Shown piece by piece: positions 13,952 through 18,289 of a stretch of DNA of 18,289 nt. Under the pieces are notes generated by a model. It was not told where the DNA came from. It saw nothing but the letters and a program-made list of their open reading frames with translations, and made no database searches. The stretch's first letter is position 1. Each line of letters starts with the position of its first letter. This DNA is from Deltaproteobacteria bacterium (GTDB lineage: Bacteria > Myxococcota_A > SURF-8), in NCBI GenBank assembly GCA_029570245.1, contig JAKQSH010000020.1, forward strand, positions 1 through 18,289. The letters are read 5' to 3'. A program made the position numbers and the translations under genes.

Positions 13952-14509
13952 TCAATTGTCGAATGGGATTTTTACTATCAACTCGTTGTCCGGCGTCCAT
14001 ACCTTAAGATCGTAGCTGCCCTGTGTCAGGTCTGCGACGCTGGCTTCTAGCCGATAATAGCATGTTTGCGAACTCTGCAGCTCTTCGCGATGCAGTGCTT
14101 CGATTATGTGCAGCACATCGTCGTTCGCCGCTCCGGCGATCTGCATGTCAACCACTCGGTAGCGATAATCCAGGTAATAATCGCTTTCAGGGTTGCTGTA
14201 GGCGTCTATTATCCAGTCAGGATAACACGGGTATGCGGCATTTACATGTACGAAGAATGGTCTTCCGTGGCGCTTGGTGACGTAAAAGTGTTCGACGCAT
14301 TCCGTTTCGTTTCGCTTGCATACAGGGTCAAGCCAGCCGTCTCGCAATGTTACGCATGCTCCGACTTCTTCGCTGAAATCTGTCTCGCAACCGTCCAGCA
14401 GATTGAAATTCTGGTCTTTCAGATAAGGAACCGGCGTGCTGCCTCCGCCGCATGCGACGGAGAGCAGCATGACGGAAAGAACTGAAATTAGAAAAACTGT
14501 GTGCTTCAT
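13952..14509 (-). CDS. Lipoprotein of unknown function
   Basis: 185-residue exported lipoprotein: MKHTVFLISVLSVMLLSVAC gives a signal with lipobox SVAC (Cys20), followed by a GGG tether. The mature part has six further cysteines (in GCETDF, GACVTL, PVCKRN, TECVEH, YPCYPD, QTCYYR), a fair number for periplasmic disulfides. It ends in a strand-rich region (SYDLKVWTPDNELIVKIPFDN) that looks like a beta-sandwich. I do not recognise the family. No good ribosome site precedes ATG 14509, so the start is less sure; the upstream protease gene stops 27 bases away with no terminator between, which suggests co-transcription. Confidence 0.72.
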   Translation of the reverse strand: MKHTVFLISVLSVMLLSVACGGGSTPVPYLKDQNFNLLDGCETDFSEEVGACVTLRDGWLDPVCKRNETECVEHFYVTKRHGRPFFVHVNAAYPCYPDWIIDAYSNPESDYYLDYRYRVVDMQIAGAANDDVLHIIEALHREELQSSQTCYYRLEASVADLTQGSYDLKVWTPDNELIVKIPFDN

Positions 14510-14536
14510 ATGTTATAAAAATCTGTATCCGATTGT

Positions 14537-17491
14537 TCAGTTATTCGAGCTTCTGCGTCTTGCGGCTGCTATTACTGCAAAGGCGGCCAGAAGAAGCAGA
14601 CCTATAGGCGTCCCGCTTCCGTTGCAGCCGCCGGAAGAGCCGTCGGAACTGCCGTTGTTGCCGTCGGGCGTCGTGTCTTCATCTCCGCCGCTGACATCCT
14701 GACAGACCATGCCGCATTCGCCTTCAACGCACTTCTCGCCGATGTCGCAGCCGTCGTCGTCGGAGCATTCGTCCTGCACGTCGATGCAGGCGCCCTGTAC
14801 GCAAAGCTGACATTCGGCGCAATCGTCTTTTGTCGTGCATGTCGCTGTAGTTTCATCGCCGTCGCTTGTTTCGTCTCCATCCGTAACGACAGCTCCTTCT
14901 TCGCATTTGCCGCCGCAGGTGCCGATTTCGCAATGATAACCATCGTCGCAATCCGAATCTTCTTCGCATTCGGAATTAACGGCAACGCAGGAACCGTCTT
15001 CACATGTCTGGCAGGCTTCGCAGTCAAGCGCGGTTCTGCATTCGTCAGGAATCGGCTGACAGCTGTAACAGGAATCCGGGTCGCAGAAAAGCGTTTCGTC
15101 GTTGCAGTCTTCGTCCGAATCGCATTCCGGTTCAATCGGTTCACATTCGTTGTTGTCGTTGCAGGTGTGGCATTCTTCGCAATGGCTGTCAAGTTCGCAG
15201 GTTACACGGCCTGAGTAATCGACTTTAAGCATGTACAACATGGAGCCTGCACTGAACATGCTGCCGCCTCCGGCCATTCCGAGCGCCACATACCAGTCTC
15301 CGGCAGCCAGTTCGCTTTCGTCTTCGTTGTGCAGAGAAACGATGAAACGGTCAAGCTGTTCGTAGCTGCTTTCCGACTGTTTGGCAACGGCTTCTATTAC
15401 TGCGTCGTTGCTGACTCCGCCGTTCTGCGTGTACTGGAACAGCACCGGTGCATCTTTTTTTCCGAAGAAATTCACCGTGGCGGCTTCACCACCCATGCCG
15501 CCTGCCGCCGCCATGCCGAATTCGATGAAAATCTCTTTCTGTCCTGCGGGTACGTTGATTTTCATCTGGAAGTAGCCGGGAGTGTACGGGGAAAGCTCGC
15601 TTGTTGATGCAGCTCCGGCCATATAGAGAGTTTCGCCTTTTTCGAAGGGACGGGCGCGGTTTGCACCGATCAGGCCGCGCTGAGTAAACGCGTCGATGGC
15701 AAAGTCATAAGCTGTGGTCTCTCCGTCTTCGTCGAACCATTCGCCGATCTGTGCAGCGATGGTCTGAGACATGACATCGAAGGTGCACTCTTCCGGCGCT
15801 TCAACAATAGCGGAAAGAATTGCCGCATCGACATCCTGGTGCAGTTCATCCGTGACTTTGAATTCTTCACGGATGGCCCACAGCGCCGCCGACCAGGGCA
15901 GGCTGTCTTCGTGTATTTCGCCGATTATGTCGTCGTTGACAGTATGATCGTTGAGGCAGCTGCGCATTGGCTCGTTGGCCTTATCCATAAGATAGGGGCC
16001 TGAGTATTCGCCGAGGCCGGGCGTTCCAGTTACTGTTGCCGCGAAGAAATCCGCGAAGCCTTCGTTCATCGAGCCTGGATCGTCGCGCAGTCCGTACTGG
16101 TCGATAAGTGTTGAACTCATACTCGTAAGAGTGTCGATTACCGCGTGTGTGAATTCGTGGTAAATTATGTCCGCATCATAAGCAAAATCGAATTCGCTTC
16201 CCTGTCCGAAAACGATTGCGTCTCCGGGAATGAACTGCTCCATGATGCCGCCCTGGGCAGGAGAGAAAAAGGCGTTGTCGAAGGCCACCAGCGGTTTGGG
16301 GCCTGGATTCATTATACTCGCCAGATCGGTCAGGTCGATGGTCTGGAAGTTCACGATACATTTGAGTTTTTTGCCGGATGTGACCATGTTCAGATCGACA
16401 AAGGGCGGTTCTTCTGCGTTGATGTATTGCGCGAGGTTGACGTAATAATCGTAAATGCTTTCAACGTGGTAATACATATGCGCTTCTGGAAACTCATCCA
16501 GTGTGGAGTCTGTTGCGTCGAATCCGCTGTTTTTCGGGTCGATCGGCGTATAAAGGAAATCGCCGTTTGCGTCGGCTTTGGCCAGGGGAACCTGCGAACA
16601 GACCGGAATTTCGATAAGCCCCATGACATTGATCGTTTCGCCGTTGTTGGGACAGCCTGTGACTTCGTGCGTGCGGCCAATGAGCAGGTCGTCTTCTGTT
16701 TCCTGGTCGGCCATTATTTCGTTGATCTGCGTGCGAACAAGTTCCTGTTCACCGTCAAAGCCGGGGTTGTACATCCACGCGTCAACCTGTCGTTCATATT
16801 TGACCATGTTCTGCGATTTCAGGAATTCGCCGCTGTGGGCGTCAACCCAGGCAACGCGGCGTTCGTTAAGAAGACCTGTCGGCAGTGCGATTTTGTATGC
16901 CAGCCTGGTTTTGCCGCCGGATTTGCTGATAGTCAACTCCGTCATTCTGCGATCCAGCTTGTCGTTGCTGATTTTCGAAGCTTCGATGCCGTAAACGTTT
17001 TTCCAGGCTGTCGCTATTGCGTCGCGATAGTTCACGCCGGGTACGGTGGAAATTGTATCCAGCGCCTTGTACTGGTTGTAAATTCTCGAAATAAATCCAT
17101 CTTTGCTTATAACCACACGCATCTCACCGTTTTCGACTGGAATTCCGTTAAAATGCTGTGTGAAGCGGGGAACGCTGTTTTTGCGTGTTTTCAGCGTTTT
17201 TTCGATTTTCAGTTCGGCTGCGGCATTTTTTATGCCGAAAGCCGTCTGGTGTTTTTTTATGAACTCCAGAGCCGCTTTTTCTGGTGAGGCTTTTGAGTCG
17301 ATTCTGACTTTCAGTTTCAGAAGCATGACAGGTGCGCCACGATCCTGGTCGAAAATCAATTCAACTCCGGGGTTTTCGGCTACAAGCCGATCCAGAGCTT
17401 TTTCTGCTGCAATATTGTCGGCGGCAGTGGCCGGCAGAGAAAACAGCATAACAAACATTGCCGTCATTAACAGTGAGTAAAGCTTTTTCAT
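14537..17491 (-). CDS. Secreted M4/M36-like metalloprotease with Cys-rich repeats and MYXO-CTERM-type tail
   Basis: 984-residue exported zinc protease. In order: signal peptide (1-23, ending ATA); FTP/PepSY-type inhibitory propeptide (about 30-225, with FTQHFNGIPVENGEMRVVI); gluzincin catalytic domain with HEFTH (445-449), third ligand Glu477 in NEGFADFFA, and likely catalytic His527 in EIHEDSLPWSAALW; a beta-rich domain (about 612-762); three Cys-rich repeats (about 765-815, 816-865, 884-931); a Gly/Ser/Asp linker; and a tail from 954 with GGCNGSG, a hydrophobic helix and RRR. Such tails direct proteins to the outer surface in myxobacteria, where the rest is cleaved. The start has GGGAGG 5 bases upstream. 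The role is likely extracellular proteolysis, for feeding or predation (inference). Confidence 0.88.
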   Translation of the reverse strand: MKKLYSLLMTAMFVMLFSLPATAADNIAAEKALDRLVAENPGVELIFDQDRGAPVMLLKLKVRIDSKASPEKAALEFIKKHQTAFGIKNAAAELKIEKTLKTRKNSVPRFTQHFNGIPVENGEMRVVISKDGFISRIYNQYKALDTISTVPGVNYRDAIATAWKNVYGIEASKISNDKLDRRMTELTISKSGGKTRLAYKIALPTGLLNERRVAWVDAHSGEFLKSQNMVKYERQVDAWMYNPGFDGEQELVRTQINEIMADQETEDDLLIGRTHEVTGCPNNGETINVMGLIEIPVCSQVPLAKADANGDFLYTPIDPKNSGFDATDSTLDEFPEAHMYYHVESIYDYYVNLAQYINAEEPPFVDLNMVTSGKKLKCIVNFQTIDLTDLASIMNPGPKPLVAFDNAFFSPAQGGIMEQFIPGDAIVFGQGSEFDFAYDADIIYHEFTHAVIDTLTSMSSTLIDQYGLRDDPGSMNEGFADFFAATVTGTPGLGEYSGPYLMDKANEPMRSCLNDHTVNDDIIGEIHEDSLPWSAALWAIREEFKVTDELHQDVDAAILSAIVEAPEECTFDVMSQTIAAQIGEWFDEDGETTAYDFAIDAFTQRGLIGANRARPFEKGETLYMAGAASTSELSPYTPGYFQMKINVPAGQKEIFIEFGMAAAGGMGGEAATVNFFGKKDAPVLFQYTQNGGVSNDAVIEAVAKQSESSYEQLDRFIVSLHNEDESELAAGDWYVALGMAGGGSMFSAGSMLYMLKVDYSGRVTCELDSHCEECHTCNDNNECEPIEPECDSDEDCNDETLFCDPDSCYSCQPIPDECRTALDCEACQTCEDGSCVAVNSECEEDSDCDDGYHCEIGTCGGKCEEGAVVTDGDETSDGDETTATCTTKDDCAECQLCVQGACIDVQDECSDDDGCDIGEKCVEGECGMVCQDVSGGDEDTTPDGNNGSSDGSSGGCNGSGTPIGLLLLAAFAVIAAARRRSSNN

Positions 17492-17558
17492 TCAGGCCTC
17501 CCGATTGATACCAGGGTTTGATATCTCTCCGTCGCATCGAATGCTGCGGTATTTTCAG

Positions 17559-17933
17559 TTATTGCTTATTTTCAGATTCAGTCTCCGTATTTTCAACGTC
17601 TTCCATTTCCGCATCGGCATCGCCGTCTTCAAAAAGAAAATCGTAGGCGTCATCGACGTTTTTCTTACATTGAAAGAATTCGTTGCAGGATGTGCTCTGA
17701 CCGCAGTTGAAGTATTTGCTGATCGACAATTCTCCTGTGAGTCTCGGCACATCATCTTCAATCGAATCACAGAGTTCGAAACAGGCATCCATTTGCGGTT
17801 GAGTTGTGAACTCGCAGGCCGAGGCCGCTTCACAGAAAGAAACGCAGTCCTGTGTACTCCTTGAAGTGCTGCAGGCTGCGGCAGACGCCGTGACGACAAG
17901 TGCGACGATTAGAATTTTGCCAGAACGCTTCAT
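17559..17933 (-). CDS. Small Cys-rich lipoprotein with twin CX3C motifs
   Basis: 124-residue exported lipoprotein. Signal MKRSGKILIVALVVTASAAAC, with a loose lipobox AAAC (Cys21). Eight more cysteines follow: CX3C at 30/34, Cys40, CX3C at 51/55, and Cys77, 83 and 89 (spaced CX5CX5C). The paired CX3C pattern in predicted helices suggests a disulfide-stapled helical hairpin. The last 30 residues are strongly acidic (DGDADAEMEDVENTETES). Family not recognised. A longer frame opens at 18029 but lacks a ribosome site; ATG 17933 has TAGGA 6 bases upstream. It stops 67 bases before the protease start on the same strand, with no terminator seen, so the two may be co-transcribed. Confidence 0.75.
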   Translation of the reverse strand: MKRSGKILIVALVVTASAAACSTSRSTQDCVSFCEAASACEFTTQPQMDACFELCDSIEDDVPRLTGELSISKYFNCGQSTSCNEFFQCKKNVDDAYDFLFEDGDADAEMEDVENTETESENKQ

Positions 17934-17970
17934 CAGTATTCCTACACCATGAATAAATACCAAAACACCA

Positions 17971-17999
17971 ATCATCCAAGTTTCGCGAAAAACACTCAA
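17971..17999 (-). promoter_or_regulatory. Candidate promoter of the Cys-rich lipoprotein gene
   Basis: On the minus strand TTGAGT (17999-17994, 4 of 6) and GATGAT (17976-17971, 4 of 6) are 17 bases apart; the leader would be about 31 bases. Weak on sequence, supported mainly by position. Confidence 0.3.
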
Positions 18000-18080
18000 A
18001 AGGCAAGCATAAAGAGATACATTCTTCAATTTATCCCGGACGGCACTTCCAGTGTAACGCAGGGTGGTGAATTACATGGC

Positions 18081-18109
18081 TTGACTATTCTCTGGCGTAA
18101 TGTTAATAT
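18081..18109 (+). promoter_or_regulatory. Candidate promoter of the Glu-Gly-repeat lipoprotein gene
   Basis: TTGACT (18081-18086, 5 of 6) and TAATAT (18104-18109, 4 of 6) are 17 bases apart. Transcription would start near 18116, about 49 bases before the ATG at 18165. A partial palindrome, GTTA-N7-TAAC, overlaps the -10 at 18102-18116. Confidence 0.5.
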
Positions 18110-18164
18110 TACTAACACTAAGGATTTGAATGTCGGTTTATCGAAACCCCCAAAGGAGGAAAAT

Positions 18165-18289
18165 ATGAAAGTAACCAGAATCGGTATGTATTTTATTATG
18201 TTCTGTCTTGTTTCTCTGATGAGCATTTCAATGCTGGCTTGTGGAGACGAAGAAGAAAGCGGCGAAGGCGAGGGTGAGGGCGAGGGTGA
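18165..18289 (+). CDS. Lipoprotein with Glu-Gly repeat, 5' part (cut by window edge)
   Basis: The first 41 codons of an exported lipoprotein. The N-terminus is MKVTRIGMYFIMFCLVSLMS followed by ISMLAC, giving lipobox MLAC at Cys26. The mature chain begins GDEEES and then runs into Glu-Gly dipeptides, still open at the window end. The ribosome site is excellent: AAAGGAGG 5 bases before the ATG. The +2 residue is Gly, with Asp at +3. Acidic Glu-Gly stretches usually act as flexible tethers between a lipid anchor and a surface domain; what follows is outside the window, so no function can be given. Confidence 0.8.
   Translation, partial: MKVTRIGMYFIMFCLVSLMSISMLACGDEEESGEGEGEGEG
18264..18289 (+). 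repeat. Hexanucleotide repeat encoding Glu-Gly
   Basis: Imperfect GARGGY hexamers (GAAGGC, GAGGGT, GAGGGC, GAGGGT, then GA) continue to the window edge, four full units in view. Each encodes Glu-Gly in the lipoprotein frame. The unit is a multiple of three, so copy-number change would lengthen or shorten the tether without shifting the frame. Confidence 0.75.

Noticed and set aside
14602..15192. Thr/Ala-rich open frame of 196 codons on the minus strand
   Set aside because: It is the protease's Cys-rich region read in another frame; composition comes from the Cys/Asp/Glu codons shifted by one.
16145..17287. Open frame of 380 codons on the plus strand
   Set aside because: It is antisense to the N-terminal half of the metalloprotease, whose motifs and ribosome site are clear; the antisense product shows no recognisable features.
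1..18289. CRISPR arrays, insertion sequences, attachment sites, tRNA or rRNA genes
   Set aside because: I looked for regular spaced repeats, terminal inverted repeats with a transposase frame, and tRNA-like cloverleaf ends, and saw none.

Overview
The window looks like chromosomal core-plus-accessory DNA from a Gram-negative bacterium of the deltaproteobacterial/Myxococcota kind; the exact lineage cannot be fixed from sequence alone. Three things point there. The ATP synthase operon opens with a b' and b pair and has no a or c subunit gene in front of it. A 984-residue secreted metalloprotease ends in a Cys-containing, glycine-rich, hydrophobic, Arg-rich tail of the MYXO-CTERM type. Several small lipoproteins have acidic, low-complexity or Cys-rich bodies. 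Base composition looks near 50% G+C by eye (not measured). I see no rRNA, tRNA, transposase, phage gene, CRISPR array or known defence gene.

Layout. (1) 1-1827, minus: the start of an F1Fo ATP synthase operon (b', b, delta, alpha, the last one cut by the window edge). (2) 1828-2293: an AT-rich divergent intergenic region with candidate promoters on both strands and a phased set of TGAAT/ATTCA palindromes. (3) 2294-4117, plus: a membrane-anchored SGNH hydrolase. (4) 6204-4124, minus: two translationally coupled, related radical SAM enzymes with C-terminal CX2CX5C auxiliary-cluster motifs and unknown substrate. (5) 9277-6307, minus: a tight operon of a YhcC-like radical SAM protein, a DUF4416 protein and gatB, closed by an intrinsic terminator. 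(6) 9323-9712, plus: a small lipoprotein with its own promoter and terminator. (7) 12791-9800, minus: greA, an intrinsic terminator, then recG. (8) 17933-12792, minus: a Cys-rich lipoprotein, the large M4/M36-like protease with three Cys-rich repeats and a surface-sorting tail, another lipoprotein and an M42-like aminopeptidase whose stop codon abuts greA. (9) 18165-18289, plus: the 5' end of a further lipoprotein beginning a Glu-Gly repeat.

How the genes fit together. Energy conversion (ATP synthase), charging fidelity (GatB), transcript elongation (GreA) and fork repair (RecG) are housekeeping. Around them sits cell-envelope and secretion material: an exported, probably surface-anchored protease, four lipoproteins and a periplasm-facing SGNH hydrolase. 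The least explained unit is the radical SAM pair at 4124-6204. Gene ends are tightly packed: three junctions use the same TAATG stop/start overlap and one a TAAATG abutment, so translational coupling is a recurring style here. Several start codons were moved downstream of the longest possible reading frame because the longer versions run through an intrinsic terminator or ignore a good Shine-Dalgarno site.
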